From Sinonovacula constricta (taxonomy: Eukaryota; Mollusca; Bivalvia; Cardiida; Solecurtidae), in the NCBI GenBank assembly GCA_007844125.1, contig CM017571.1:30716856-30780855 (forward strand): a stretch of DNA of 64,000 nucleotides, read 5' to 3'. The position numbers and the translations under genes were made by a program. This document shows positions 40,601-46,066 of this stretch, piece after piece; the stretch's first letter is position 1; each line of letters starts with the position of its first letter. The notes under the pieces are model-generated. The model had not been told where the DNA came from. It made no database searches and worked only from the letters and a program-made list of their open reading frames with translations.

Positions 40601-41460
40601 TAGTGTAGTTTTATATAAATATATATATTGTTTAATATTGTACATACTTAGCATCTCCACTTATGAGCATGTGGCACCAGCAATTGATTGCAGAGATCTG
40701 CTCTGATTTGTAGGTTAGTAGGGGCATTTATGAGATTGACAATTTCGATGCACCTCCTTAAAACAATACAGATATTCCTTGTGTATGGATCCACAGCAAA
40801 ATGAACATCGCAGGATGCTAGAACGAGGATGCTAGAAACCAACTGTTCTGTCCGGTTGATGAGAATGTACCAAACTGTCAAGGATTTGACACAGGAGCAG
40901 GAGGTTTCAGGTTCTATCGTCACACTGGGCAAAATGTTTTTATAAGCTGTGTTTACAACAGTTGTCTCGGGTTCGACCCCCATAATCATCTAACGGTCAA
41001 GATAGTGTAGGATTGACAGAGTGAGCTCTCATCTTGGACCCACTCAAACAATACACTGCAAGGAATGGTTATGTAAAGTAAAGATGATATGAACAAGGTG
41101 ATAGTACCTGAATGCCAGAGTCATGTGTTCAAACAGCTTTGACAGGTTCGAGTCTATTGCCATTGTCTGGGTAGATCGGGTTCCGAAATGATACGTTTTG
41201 CAGGTCTCCAAGTTTGCATTGGAGAAGTTAAAACCCTGGGATTTTGGTGCTTCGCTGAGCGATTCGTCTGCATCCGAGAGATAGTCGCCCGTGGAGTTAT
41301 CGTGCACTCGACTAACCATAAAATGTCCACTGTGGATTGTTTTTGTTACACTTTCTGGCTTGTTTTCATTTTGCTCAAGTGCGACTGCACTGAGCGAATC
41401 TTGCACAGGACTCTTCATCTTCGTTGTCGTACGAATCCTCCGTGTTTTAACAGAGCTCAT
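28..41460 (-). CDS. MLXIP: Mondo / MLX-interacting protein (MondoA-ChREBP family), 16 coding exons, C-terminus incomplete
   Basis: This family forms a heterodimer with Mlx, shuttles between cytoplasm and nucleus, senses glucose-6-phosphate and activates carbohydrate-response-element genes such as TXNIP (family knowledge). Coding exons read from the minus strand are 41108-41460, 34678-34784, 33440-33516, 30065-30199, 29097-29283, 28194-28325, 27746-27798, 26168-27136, 24579-24699, 9731-9819, 8889-8988, 7796-7980, 7049-7153, 2086-2173, 1433-1532 and 28/139-262. Every junction is GT-AG and all reading phases agree. Domains in order: Mondo conserved regions (residues about 42-224), activation-type segments (270-330), a polyQ region (about 419-554), bHLH (859-900), leucine zipper (901-940) and the start of the C-terminal dimerisation region (to 975). 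A weak donor at 138/139 would remove the in-frame tail to the stop at 28-30; with the tail the product is 1011 residues, against roughly 900 in vertebrate homologues. The start is the ATG at 41458-41460, with A at -3. Exon 6 has a CAGCAG acceptor that allows a one-residue difference. Confidence 0.93.
497..815 (+). mobile_element. Truncated small TIR element (family E)
   Basis: Begins TAAAGGTGGTATCC like the complete copies at 8248 and 52265. It shares internal phrases with them: a CCCTG(T/C)T(C/T)TGGGGAATTT motif, a GTTAGACAGT motif and a TTCCAAATCTAT motif. The right terminus is not seen; the copy runs into a 38-bp tandem array. It lies in Mondo intron 15. Confidence 0.5.
664..814 (+). repeat. 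38-bp tandem repeat, four copies
   Basis: Four head-to-tail copies of 37-38 bp, each starting TTTCAATGTG and ending AATGATCAC, with a few substitutions. Single-copy relatives of this segment occur inside the complete family E elements, so the array is probably a local amplification within a mobile-element remnant. Confidence 0.85.
1433..7153 (-). CDS. MLXIP: Mondo exons 13-15: bHLH-leucine-zipper DNA-binding domain
   Basis: Exon 13 (7049-7153) ends with the basic region HHMSAEKKRRINIK. H859, E863 and R867 occupy the E-box contact positions of class B bHLH proteins. Exon 14 (2086-2173) supplies helix 1, loop and start of helix 2 (SGFDLLNTIIPSLSQNPNAK, then VSKAAMLQK). Exon 15 (1433-1532) supplies TAEYCKKLKSERSQMQHEAD and the zipper heptads through LKQEINALNQAI. 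The domain is intact and should dimerise with Mlx and bind paired E-boxes (family knowledge). Intron 13 (2174-7048) splits the basic region from helix 1 and is crowded with repeats. Confidence 0.95.
1785..1975 (-). mobile_element. SINE family B copy
   Basis: Shares the block from the CTAATTATGATCATTA motif through GAACCACTGGTGCACCGCAA to the tRNA-related end. The pol III head would lie at the right, so the element is minus-oriented. Other copies lie at 9.1, 12.8, 14.7, 19.4, 24.1 and 32.8 kb. Diverged. Confidence 0.6.
2161..2740. repeat. Degenerate minisatellite resembling the exon 14 splice acceptor
   Basis: About eleven diverged copies of a 45-60 bp unit with the pattern TATGTCAAACCCACT, TGTAAATATAC, CAACAGTAAT. 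The first copy overlaps Mondo exon 14: the exon start and its acceptor, read on the plus strand as GTCAAACCCACTCTGTAAAT, are themselves one repeat unit. Confidence 0.75.
2845..3205 (-). repeat. About 90-bp tandem repeat containing a SINE tail, four copies
   Basis: Four copies starting near 2848, 2935, 3024 and 3115. Each contains TGTTTATTGGGTTTAT, CAGTATTTCAGTTATCTGGA and AGTAAAGC(A/T)GATT. The first two phrases are the 3' end of SINE family A seen at 9.5, 13.8, 34.3 and 51.4 kb, so the unit is part SINE tail and part local sequence. Confidence 0.8.
3206..5040. other. Mondo intron 13, no recognised feature
   Basis: AT-rich intronic DNA with short A/T runs. Short open frames are present, but none has splice context or a recognisable product. 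Confidence 0.5.
5105..6240 (+). repeat. 28-bp minisatellite, about 40 copies
   Basis: Tandem units of 28 bp containing CAAAACAGCTCCAGAAAAGT and CAAGAGGC or CAAGAGGA; copies diverge towards the right end. The unit has no stop codon in any plus-strand frame, so it supports a 226-codon open frame (5049-5729) whose translation repeats every 28 residues (84 bp). It lies in Mondo intron 13, antisense to the gene, and is read as non-coding. Confidence 0.9.
7355..7680. repeat. Diverged tandem pair of a roughly 130-bp dispersed repeat
   Basis: Two related blocks share TTTTAGTAACAGTGACCTT, CAAT CCC stretches, TTTCAGCAAGAT and GAACTGAAGTTATT-like phrases. Similar phrases are familiar from bivalve repeat families, but this assignment is from memory. 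It lies in Mondo intron 12. Confidence 0.5.
7796..24699 (-). CDS. MLXIP: Mondo exons 9-12: low-complexity linker before the bHLH domain
   Basis: Exon 9 (24579-24699) begins APMKGRGRPTHRAIVPAPPP, a basic AT-hook-like GRGRP followed by proline and glutamine. Exon 10 (9731-9819) encodes GTYPGAALGVKEDATTSQQQ and ten more residues. Exon 11 (8889-8988) encodes ITDFPTSVLLAAANQVFSG and continues to VLQSVSRQ. Exon 12 (7796-7980) is serine, threonine and alanine rich and ends SSFDDSSFL. They cover residues 672-836. The four were placed by splice signals and phase continuity as well as open frame; sequence conservation here is weak, so exons 10-12 are less certain than the rest. Intron 9 (9820-24578) is nearly 15 kb and contains the 46-bp satellite. 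Confidence 0.8.
8248..8730. mobile_element. Small non-autonomous TIR element (family E), complete copy of 483 bp
   Basis: Left end TTAATGGTGGTATCCAACAG and right end CTATCAGATACCACCTTTAA form imperfect terminal inverted repeats of about 20 bp. The interior matches the 484-bp copy at 52265-52748 (for example TCTCAAAAGTRAGTTGTCAC, TCTCTGCAGC and GATCTTTTCAGGTAACAA). It encodes no transposase. It lies in Mondo intron 11. Confidence 0.75.
9105..9245 (-). mobile_element. SINE family B copy
   Basis: Contains GACCAATTATGGTCATTACA, AGGAAGGCCCCAGACAAATG and the AACAAGTGGTGCATGGCA version of the conserved core. The tRNA-like head is poorly kept. It lies in Mondo intron 10. Confidence 0.6.
9310..9575 (+). 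mobile_element. SINE family A copy
   Basis: Plus-oriented. An A-box-like GGTAGAGCAATCGGTAGAGT head is followed by GTGGTATAGCTCCCTTGCTA, then GCAGCACTATATCTGCTTCA, TCTCCAGATAACTGAAATTC and the tail GACGATAAACCCAATAA. Closely similar to 51085-51400. Confidence 0.7.
9820..12765 (-). other. Mondo intron 9, left part, no recognised feature
   Basis: AT-rich intronic sequence between exon 10 and the first SINE of this intron. No coding exon or RNA gene was recognised on either strand. Confidence 0.5.
12770..12905 (-). mobile_element. SINE family B copy
   Basis: Diverged copy with ACACAATTATGGTCAATATA, AGACCCTAGACAAATGTTTG and GAACCACCGTCGCACAGCAG. Minus-oriented, in Mondo intron 9. Confidence 0.55.
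13775..14075 (-). mobile_element. SINE family A copy
   Basis: Minus-oriented near-full copy. The tail TTGTTGGGTTTATCATCCCA is at the left, then TCTGGAGACAGTGTCCACTT, TAGCATGC, TGTTAGCAAGGGAGTTGACT, and a B-box region read on the minus strand as GGTTCGATCTCAGG. Confidence 0.7.
14705..14940 (-). mobile_element. SINE family B copy
   Basis: Has GAAATACATCATTTCAGAAC, AATTAATGGTCAATAAAGCC, ACTGGTGCATCACAGGTCAG, a CCACATGAAGTGTTTGG motif and a degenerate tRNA-like end. Minus-oriented, in Mondo intron 9. Confidence 0.55.
15165..15350 (+). mobile_element. tRNA-derived SINE, family C
   Basis: Plus-oriented. The head TGGCCAAGCAGTTTGTAGCT resembles an A box and GGGTTTGAAACCC a B box. The body has GGTTTTCTTCCAAGTAACCT, GTGCTGGTGGTTCTAGCCAG and TTGGTGCATTGTAACA. 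A relative is at 57360-57560. Confidence 0.55.
15628..15714. repeat. 27-bp inverted repeat with 33-bp loop
   Basis: The left arm 15628-15654 and right arm 15688-15714 are reverse complements with one mismatch; the shared core is TTAGATACTGAAAATATTAA. Similarity continues weakly outward on both sides. Could be the end of a foldback element or a chance hairpin. Confidence 0.75.
15959..16223 (-). mobile_element. tRNA-derived SINE, family D
   Basis: Read on the minus strand it starts CCGGCCGCAATAGCTCTGGT, has an A box (TGGTGGTAGAGCGTCGG) and a strong B box (GGGTTCGAACCCC), then a non-tRNA body with TTGGTAGTAGTGGCTTCCCT. The same head occurs at 38896-38969. The long unique body argues for a SINE and not a functional tRNA gene. 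Confidence 0.65.
17484..17580. repeat. Short tandem repeat, three copies of about 33-35 bp
   Basis: Three units sharing ACATTTCCTATTTAT, AGACAGAGTG and ATACTG. In Mondo intron 9. Confidence 0.75.
17581..19410 (-). other. Mondo intron 9, middle part
   Basis: AT-rich intronic DNA. Around 18900-19080 there is a stretch of CAGTGACCTTAAATATGACC character, typical of decayed dispersed repeats, but I could not bound it. No exon was recognised. Confidence 0.45.
19415..19645 (-). mobile_element. SINE family B copy, best preserved
   Basis: Minus-oriented. The pol III head on the minus strand reads GGCGCCTGTGGTGTAGTGGT with A box TGTAGTGGTAGAGTCG and B box AGGTTCAAGTCCTG. The body ends GACCAATTATGATCATTAGA on the plus strand. 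Immediately left of the 46-bp satellite. Confidence 0.7.
19799..22476 (+). repeat. 46-bp satellite array, about 58 copies
   Basis: Head-to-tail units of 45-47 bp. On the plus strand each contains TGTTGTTGTGTTGTCATATG, TCCAACAATTCTCATCTAAA and ACCTAT. Length variants come from one extra T (AATTTCTC) or C (GTCCCAAC). The variant CTATCTTGTTGTGTTGTTAT recurs near 20010, 20285 and 20600, hinting at block duplications of about six units. The unit length is not a multiple of three, so many overlapping open frames appear; all are artefacts. It lies in Mondo intron 9. Confidence 0.97.
22581..22607 (+). repeat. Poly(A) run of 27
   Basis: Uninterrupted A27 about 105 bp right of the 46-bp satellite. Could be a retroposon tail, but no body was identified to its left other than the satellite. 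Confidence 0.8.
22608..24135 (-). other. Mondo intron 9, right part
   Basis: AT-rich. From about 23820 to 24120 loosely repeated phrases such as TTATACAGCATTACCAT suggest a strongly decayed tandem repeat. No exon was recognised. Confidence 0.4.
24140..24345 (-). mobile_element. SINE family B copy
   Basis: Minus-oriented, shortened in the middle. It keeps GCGATGTCCAGCTATTTTGG, CATCAAGTCCTTCATCC, ACAGGACTTGAAGCCACATG (B box on the minus strand) and GCGACTCTACCACTAAGCCA (A box). Confidence 0.65.
25292..25528 (+). pseudogene. Possible hAT-type or ZNF862-like transposase-derived fragment
   Basis: A 78-codon open frame reads AIICVMQYVYWLCKEKIETL, then LNLLKLQ, then SSYSGDNATYLLEW. The spacing of YWLxKE, a leucine-rich stretch and a GxNATY motif resembles the region after the TTF-type zinc finger in ZNF862-like, hAT-derived proteins of invertebrates (recalled pattern). 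No complete transposase surrounds it and it is antisense within Mondo intron 8, so it is read as a remnant. Confidence 0.35.
26168..27136 (-). CDS. MLXIP: Mondo exon 8: long exon with two polyglutamine tracts
   Basis: This 969-bp exon encodes residues 349-671. It starts after a TTTCAG acceptor with NSASGSSRLNPMDVDL and ends FTIPA before GTAAGTG. Residues about 419-488 are a glutamine-rich tract interrupted by K, L, E and H. A second, nearly pure tract of about 25 glutamines lies at residues 529-554. CAG and CAA codons are mixed, which would slow repeat expansion compared with a pure CAG run. The middle of vertebrate Mondo proteins is low-complexity and proline-rich, so this exon sits in the expected variable linker. 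The opposite strand shows long leucine, alanine and valine open frames; these are shadows of the CAG/CAA repeat. Confidence 0.92.
27530..27745 (+). mobile_element. Degenerate SINE family A copy ending at the exon 7 donor
   Basis: Recognisable phrases are CCCCATGCTAATGCTCAAGC, GGCATGCTATACACAGTAAG and the tail GTGGGCAATAAACC. The tail runs directly into the splice donor of Mondo exon 7 (27745 leftwards). Strongly diverged. Confidence 0.5.
27746..29283 (-). CDS. MLXIP: Mondo exons 5-7: acidic and activation-type segments
   Basis: Exon 5 (29097-29283) encodes a leucine- and glutamine-rich run, then MDLSDSLFANLSNQPFAFP, a conserved Mondo motif (vertebrate forms read LSDTLF and QPFAFPDPREI). Exon 6 (28194-28325) encodes YADLIQPGLLQLQPNLDDFM, also strongly conserved in MondoA and ChREBP. 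Exon 7 (27746-27798) is small, encoding DLLNGSKSSNSNILTLLQ. Phases are 1, 1 and 0. Exon 5 uses the donor GTGAGT at 29096-29091, directly beside a 33-bp minisatellite. The exon 7 donor at 27745 is directly joined to what looks like the tail of a SINE. Confidence 0.88.
28690..29090 (+). repeat. About 33-bp minisatellite beside the exon 5 donor
   Basis: Degenerate units with TATATGGAGCATGGTAGCCT and TGAAAACC, eight or more copies, best preserved at 28825-29070. It lies in Mondo intron 5, ending within about 10 bp of the exon 5 splice donor. It creates an 11-residue periodic open frame on the plus strand, read as an artefact. Confidence 0.8.
30065..34784 (-). CDS. MLXIP: Mondo exons 2-4: glucose-sensing conserved regions
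   Basis: Exon 2 (34678-34784) encodes SGKITSPKWKQFRGM followed by KIRLNNAIWREWHMQ, almost diagnostic of Mondo proteins. Exon 3 (33440-33516) gives YIYGMKPHVIQFTTPLRGDE, matching the vertebrate segment before the 14-3-3 and Mlx-sensitive region. Exon 4 (30065-30199) gives AVVLEGTYWKRRLDTITKEY and continues to a basic tail, matching the AVVLEGNYWKRR motif of the family. Together they cover residues 118-224. Known family work places glucose-6-phosphate sensing and 14-3-3 binding in these regions. Introns 2 (33517-34677) and 3 (30200-33439) separate them and hold SINE copies. Confidence 0.93.
30200..32810 (-). other. Mondo intron 3, left part
   Basis: Contains a short SINE family B fragment at 30245-30300. 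A GC-richer TAGGGCTGTCGCGGTATACC at about 30645 resembles the terminus of hAT-type elements, but no matching inverted end was found. Open frames at 32256-32456 and 32564-32797 have no recognisable product. Confidence 0.4.
32815..33035 (+). mobile_element. SINE family B copy, opposite orientation
   Basis: Plus-oriented: A box TGGTGTATTGGTAGAG, B box GATTCGAGTCC, then AAGGACTTAATGTGGGAAGG, GACCTGTGGTCTGACGGTGG and TTGCTATGATGTATTTCAAA. It confirms the head-to-tail structure inferred from the minus-oriented copies. In Mondo intron 3. Confidence 0.65.
34335..34620 (-). mobile_element. SINE family A copy
   Basis: Minus-oriented near-full copy: TTATTGGGTTTATCACCCTA, TTATCTGGAGATGGTGTTCA, TAGTGCTGCCTTCACTGTGT, TAACAAGGGAGCTATACCAC. 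It lies just upstream of exon 2's donor in intron 2. Confidence 0.7.
35629..37145. mobile_element. Dispersed element with short inverted ends and internal tandem repeats
   Basis: The left end ACAAGAGGGCCCTGATGGGA leads to GCTCACCTGA (35650-35659). The right end has TCAGGTGAGC (37132-37141), its exact inverse. Between them are nine or ten diverged units of about 143 bp with GCAGACAAACATTCTGATCA, TCTAGTGTGTTCACAAGCTT and GACCTAGTGACCTACTTTTT, followed by GACGACGGACGATGAATGAC. No protein is encoded. I associate this repeat with bivalve genomes from memory. In Mondo intron 1. Confidence 0.75.
37990..39167 (+). CDS. Candidate nested small gene, three exons, 36-residue product
   Basis: Exon 1 (37990-38019) runs from an ATG with A at -3 and encodes MKNIVPTKSK to a GTGAGT donor. 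Exon 2 (38218-38266), after a GCATAG acceptor, encodes TVMGNFENKDPAVTPI and ends at GTAAGT. Exon 3 (39067-39098), after TTTCAG, encodes SYKASYSTQY then TGA. All phases fit, and AATAAA follows at 39162-39167, 64 bp after the stop. A TGACGTAAA element lies about 110 bp upstream. The product is hydrophilic with no signal peptide or membrane segment and is not recognised. It sits inside Mondo intron 1 on the opposite strand. The pattern could arise by chance; transcript data would decide. Confidence 0.35.
38896..38969 (-). mobile_element. tRNA-like head of SINE family D
   Basis: On the minus strand: CCGGCCACAACGGCTCAAGT, A box AGTGGTAGAGCGTCG, and B box with T-arm (CGGGTTCAAATCCCG). It shares the head of the element at 15959-16223. 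The absence of a clean acceptor stem makes a functional tRNA gene unlikely. Confidence 0.55.
39170..41107 (-). other. Mondo intron 1, part next to exon 1
   Basis: No supported gene. A 113-codon minus-strand open frame (40648-40989) starts in a GGGTTCGACCCCC B-box-like patch and shows no recognised similarity, so it is left uncalled. Confidence 0.45.
41108..41460 (-). CDS. MLXIP: Mondo exon 1: start codon, MCR1 and export-signal region
   Basis: Encodes residues 1-117 and two bases of codon 118. It contains IHSGHFMVS at 42-50, the hallmark of Mondo conserved region 1, and LSKLFEHMTL at about 106-115, which fits the CRM1-type nuclear export signal of conserved region 2. A serine- and acid-rich stretch (DYLSDADESLSEAP) lies between them. 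The frame is open for five codons upstream of the ATG but begins with TTG there, so the ATG with A at -3 is preferred. The donor reads CAG/GTACTA. The next coding exon is over 6 kb away, the usual long first intron of a regulated gene. Confidence 0.93.
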
Positions 41461-41535
41461 TTTAATAACTGACAAAGAAGCACATTTTCAAAAGACGAAA
41501 AATTCTTAGCAACATCGCATATTATTTATCATCGT

Positions 41536-41595
41536 CCGCCATATTGGGGTAATGACACTACTATTGTGCGTGATCAGAAAATTCTAACCAATCAG
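41536..41595 (-). promoter_or_regulatory. Probable Mondo core promoter with CCAAT box and YY1-like element
   Basis: Upstream of the Mondo start codon, the minus strand reads CCAATATGGCGGACGATG (around 41532-41548), which fits the YY1 consensus usually found just downstream of TATA-less start sites. About 45 bp further upstream is a CCAAT box, written on the plus strand as AACCAATCAG at 41586-41595, with a GC-rich patch beside it. No TATA box is seen. The start site is inferred only. Confidence 0.45.
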
Positions 41596-44500
41596 CGCCG
41601 GGATTTCGGCGGTTCAAGGTGAAGGATTATGCGTAATGTGAAGGTCGCTTGCAATCTTCTAGTTACAGGGTTGTCTTTCTTGCGCATACCGATTTTTAGG
41701 TTATGTAACAAAACAATGCTCAGAATTTTATCATAAACTAACAATATCTTAAAAGAATGATATGCGGAGTTGGTGAGGCACTTAATTCGTTGAGTGTGTT
41801 TGCAACTGTCACATATATTTATCAAAACTTTAAAAAATTCATTGATCAGCACAATTAATTGTTGTTGTTGTTGTTGTTGCTGTTGTTTGAAGACAATCTT
41901 ATTAGTGCATTATTTATGTCGAAACTGCATAATCTCTTTGTATCTTGGTTCGTTTAGGCTAACTGTTTAAAAAACGCTACCGTATTCTGGCTTCAAAGTA
42001 TTCACTTTTGAAAATCATTAAACGCACTCCGTATACGAGCCATAAAATCAAGTTTGCAAATAATTCTTTAGCTTATTGTTGAATACAATGTTATTAAAAA
42101 GCAAGAGATGTGTTTGCACAATACAAATGCTTTATAAACTGATAAGTGCACTGTTATCTTTTTAATGCTTGGCTTAAAAATCACAGGAAGTGCGAGGAAA
42201 TTAGAGCTCTGTATGCTGGTACATGCACACCATTGAGGGTGGCTCTTTTATCAACTGACCATTTCAGAGCAGGAAGTGTTGAGTTCTCCAATTTAAAAAA
42301 AAAGTTTCGCGTGACATATTGAAATAAATACCTGGCACGGCGTTTGGTTCAGATGATAATTAACCTAATAACAAAATCCATATAGTGATTATAATTACAA
42401 AGACCGTGCATCACAATGCGATATTCAATGTCAATAAGAACATATATTTCCATTATAAAATAAAATATTATTGGACATAAATGTGTCGGTTTATTGTCTT
42501 ACGTTTCAACAATATACTCAGGTGAATGGTGTACAATGATGAAATGGTTAGTTAATATCCGAGGTATTCCAATAAGTAATTAGGTCCTTTTAGTTGGAAT
42601 TCTTGGACTTTATCGTCTCTTCTTTTGTAGATATTGCAATTACAAACAGTGAAATTTCTTACTTTTGCATTAATATGAGTTTAAAATTCATTTAAATACT
42701 TATAGGGATTTGTTTTTTAAAAAGAAAAATGGAAGTGTTTGTTGATTATGTTTAACCTGGGTATCACAAGAAAGGCAGAAAAGTAAACATACACTTCAAA
42801 GAGCACAAGCATAAATAACTGAGTGAAACAAATAACAGGACATACTTCTTAGGATTTGGGGTAATGTCCCCGCTCGGTTTTGATCACTTCTGCATTGTAC
42901 TGGCATGTGGATACCATAGATAATGTAATACCCATAAATTGCTCTATTGATGAAAATATAACCGTCTTTTCTTAAAAAGATCCGCGAAAAATCATTCACC
43001 TTCAACCAGGCAAACTTTACTTTTATGTTCAAGGACATAATAAATATCTCTCAGGCTTTCCTCTTTGCATGTGAAATCTAGCGTCAAGCTTATACAAACA
43101 GTTTCCGACCATGCAAATATACTTCTGCTTTTTGTTTTTGTGTATTCTTATGGCGAAATAATTGTTATTGTGGTATATAATGGTTTGTAGCCTAGACTGT
43201 AAGAGCTGTCAGATCAGAAACCATTTACTACATCCGTACAGCTGGATAGCTTACTGCATAGATACTTGCTAGCCTAGAACCTCGGCATTAAAAAAAAAAA
43301 CTTTTAAAAGTTACCTATTAAATGCCCCAAATTTACATGTTTATATACACAAGTATAACGAATAACAAAGAAACACGCACAAAGTTCACCGATTACAGTT
43401 TATCTAATATATTATTCATAATTGATATGTATACATACAAAACTGCCGAGAAAGAAACTTGGCTTTAACTTAGCATATACATGCATTTGGCCAGAAGTTA
43501 TTTTGTAAAACGGTTTTCAGCGATACTTAATACTTGTTAAACTATACAACCAAATATCAAGACCTGAGTTTAATAAGAATTAAAGAAAACACATGTACTT
43601 TATACACAAATACATGATATTAATATCAATGTACATCACTCAAATACATGTACGCTTATACAAATACAAGTAAATATACAAATTCAATTAAAAGATTTAA
43701 AACAAAATGAATATCTTTACAAAGCGAATTAAACGAAAGACTGGAAAACCCCTCAAAATGAAACAACAACAAGAAGGAACAAACAAAACAAACAAACAAA
43801 AAATAATTAAATAAAACAACAACAACACACATACAATAAAAACATTAAAAACATCGCATAATTGAGCATTATTGAAACTGAAATTAATCACAAATAAACA
43901 TAAATACATATGCATCTTGAATATGTAAACAAAGACTGAACGTAATACATAAATGAGAATAATAAAATCGTGTTTTATTGTGTTCTAATGCGGATTTGGT
44001 CTGAGCTTTACTACACAACCATAAATGGAGAATGACCATGGACCTTGCAGCTATGTTCTATGAGGTAATGTGGGTAAAAAGTAGCAAGATGGCAACCAAA
44101 GTTGTGCGTGCATTGAGGGGGGTTCCAGTACGTCGATTTTTAAATTAATTGCAAAGGAGTTGTCCGCTCACGAATTTGCTTAGAAAAAACATACACAAAG
44201 GGCTATTACTCCAGAATTAAGAAAGCTGTCTGAGATATCACAACATCACGCAAAACTCGAAACTAATATCAAACATCCATGCAATTAAAAAAAGAAATTA
44301 GGATGAGTAATGGAGGAGCAGCCACAGAATAAGGCTGAGCAGTAGGACGGACAGTCGCACGGACAATCAGATGGAGAATCGCACGGAGAGTCGGACAGCA
44401 CCCTTATTTGTGGAGAATTTAAACCAGCTACAACAAATTACAATTACATGGCATTTATAGAGCGCAAAAAATTATAGAAATATTCATTTGCGCTGTACAC

Positions 44501-45190
44501 AAGGTGAAATAAGGTTTACAAACAATGACAATGAACATATTGCAAGGATTATGTACACATACAAAAATATACAAGGGCAACATAAAAACCAATGATCAAG
44601 TGAAAAGATACAATCACAAATGGAAATCGTCAAGCTAATGGAAAAAAGTAAGTTGTGGGCACTTGATTTAACAACAAAGTCATGTTGCTCAAGGTTTATG
44701 TCGTCGCCTTGTTAGATTTCAGAGTACTGAAATACATTCATTAAATATACTGCTTATTTTCAGACACTTCGAAACGCATCTCCGACATTCTAAAACACAA
44801 TTTTTATGGGGCAGCATGCACCCCGCCCCCTCCCCCACCCCCATCACGATTCACATAGACCGTATTAAAAATAATTGTTGTTGTTTTTAAAATTACAGGG
44901 TTGGGAGTGGCAGCCATCAAATATTACGAGGGGTGGCGGTGGGTTGTTCTGTGGCGATTTTGTCCTGGATCCAGGCCTGAGATACATGTTGCATAAGAAG
45001 ACCTGGTTCGAGATGAACTACTGAGCGTACCGTGCGTATTTAATTTGTAGTTAAAATAAGTAATTAGGACTAATGTATTGTGTTATTACTTATTTGCAAC
45101 CGAAGTTCCGACAAATGTGCTCGAGCTGCTAAAGTTAAAGGAAGACCGAAGCACATACCAAAATCCCGGCATATTCATACGATATGTACT
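41596..45190. other. Intergenic region between Mondo and the foldback cluster
   Basis: AT-rich, with a (TTG)n run at 41862-41886. From about 44050 to 44410 there is a dispersed-repeat-like stretch containing CAAAGGGCTATTACTCCAGA and serial GACGGACAGTCGCACGGAC-type phrases. No coding gene was recognised. Confidence 0.5.
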
Positions 45191-45197
45191 ACGGTCG

Positions 45198-45577
45198 CAA
45201 TCGGAACTCCTCGGGTAATTCCGTCCTTGGGACAATCATCCCTCGGATGTATCGGGTGCAGTAATACATACTGAAATCACGATCGTTTTGTTCGCCGGAA
45301 GCCGGAAGAAGAATATGCCTTTGTAGTTCGCACAAAACATAAACACTGCCATCGTTTGACAGCTGCGTGTCTACTGCGCTGGGTAAATTATAATCGGAAT
45401 ATTTAAATTTGAAGCCGCCACAAATTGAAGTAATACTGGCATCGTACTGTAATGAGCTGTCACTCGAGCTGCCATCTTTGTTTTGATGTCTGTCGCAAAA
45501 GAAGTCCCATTTAGGCCGAGGTGATCCGACTACCTACATAAATCCGAGAGATGATTAGTGAATTATCGGAAGCGTTC
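45198..45577. mobile_element. Small TIR element, family F
   Basis: The left end CAATCGGAACTCCTCGGGTA and right end GCGTTCCGATTG are inverted relatives. The interior includes CACGATCGTTTTGTTCGCCG, TAGTTCGCACAAAACATAAA, GCCATCTTTGTTTTGATGTC and AAAAGAAGTCCCATTTAGG. Homologous stretches lie at 53270-53510 and, as an inverted pair, at 56184-56905. No transposase is encoded. Confidence 0.6.
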
Positions 45578-45700
45578 CGATTGCTACGGTCGAGGTTCAT
45601 CTCGAGCGTCACTCGGAACTCCTCGGGTAATTCCGTCCTCTACGTAATCACCTCGGAAATAATGCTGTCGCCGCCATGTTGACGAACTACATCCAAAATG

Positions 45701-46066
45701 GCAATCGTACCTACTCGGCGATCTCCGGCAAGCTTCGGATATAGACATCACCGAAGCGTGATCCGAGTGCATGCAGGGTAATAACTGGTATATTACACTT
45801 TTACCAAATCCTGTTGGTAATATACATACAGTATCAACTAAGTTAAAACTATTCTTCAACGAAACAATCTGCTCTTCTTTCAAGGAGTGTTGAATCTTCA
45901 TCATATCTAAAGCTTACTGCATGCACTTTGAAAAGTCAGCCATCTTTGTTTACATAATGCAATGAGAAGTTATTCGCCGGGGCAAATCACCAACTGGTGT
46001 ATCATAAATTACATACGAGGTGATGTATCGGAAGCTTGCCGGAGATCGCCGAGTAGGTACGATTGC
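45701..46066. mobile_element. 366-bp element with 36-bp perfect terminal inverted repeats (family G)
   Basis: The left arm 45701-45736 (starting GCAATCGTACCTACTCGGCG) is the exact reverse complement of the right arm 46031-46066 (ending GAGTAGGTACGATTGC). The similarity continues imperfectly inward through GACATCACC. The interior carries a RecQ-like helicase fragment on the minus strand. Confidence 0.85.
45780..45951 (-). pseudogene. RecQ-like helicase fragment with Walker A motif
   Basis: Reading the minus strand, MADFSKCMQ is followed by a TAA, then ALDMMKIQ, then HSLKEEQIVSLKNSF and CILPTGFGKSVIYQLLP. The last is motif I (Walker A) of RecQ/DEAD-type superfamily 2 helicases, and an upstream LKxEQ is typical of their zero/Q motif. 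The frame is broken by one stop, lacks all later helicase motifs and runs into the inverted repeat. It looks like the 5' part of a RecQ-like gene of the kind often amplified in invertebrate genomes (recalled), captured by the element. Confidence 0.65.

Noticed and set aside
40648..40989. 113-codon minus-strand open frame in Mondo intron 1
   Set aside because: No recognised similarity, and it starts within a B-box-like repeat patch. Length alone is not enough in this AT-rich context.
41460..41475. A Mondo start five codons upstream of the ATG
   Set aside because: The codon at that position is TTG; the ATG at 41458-41460 has a suitable context and fits the family's N-terminus.
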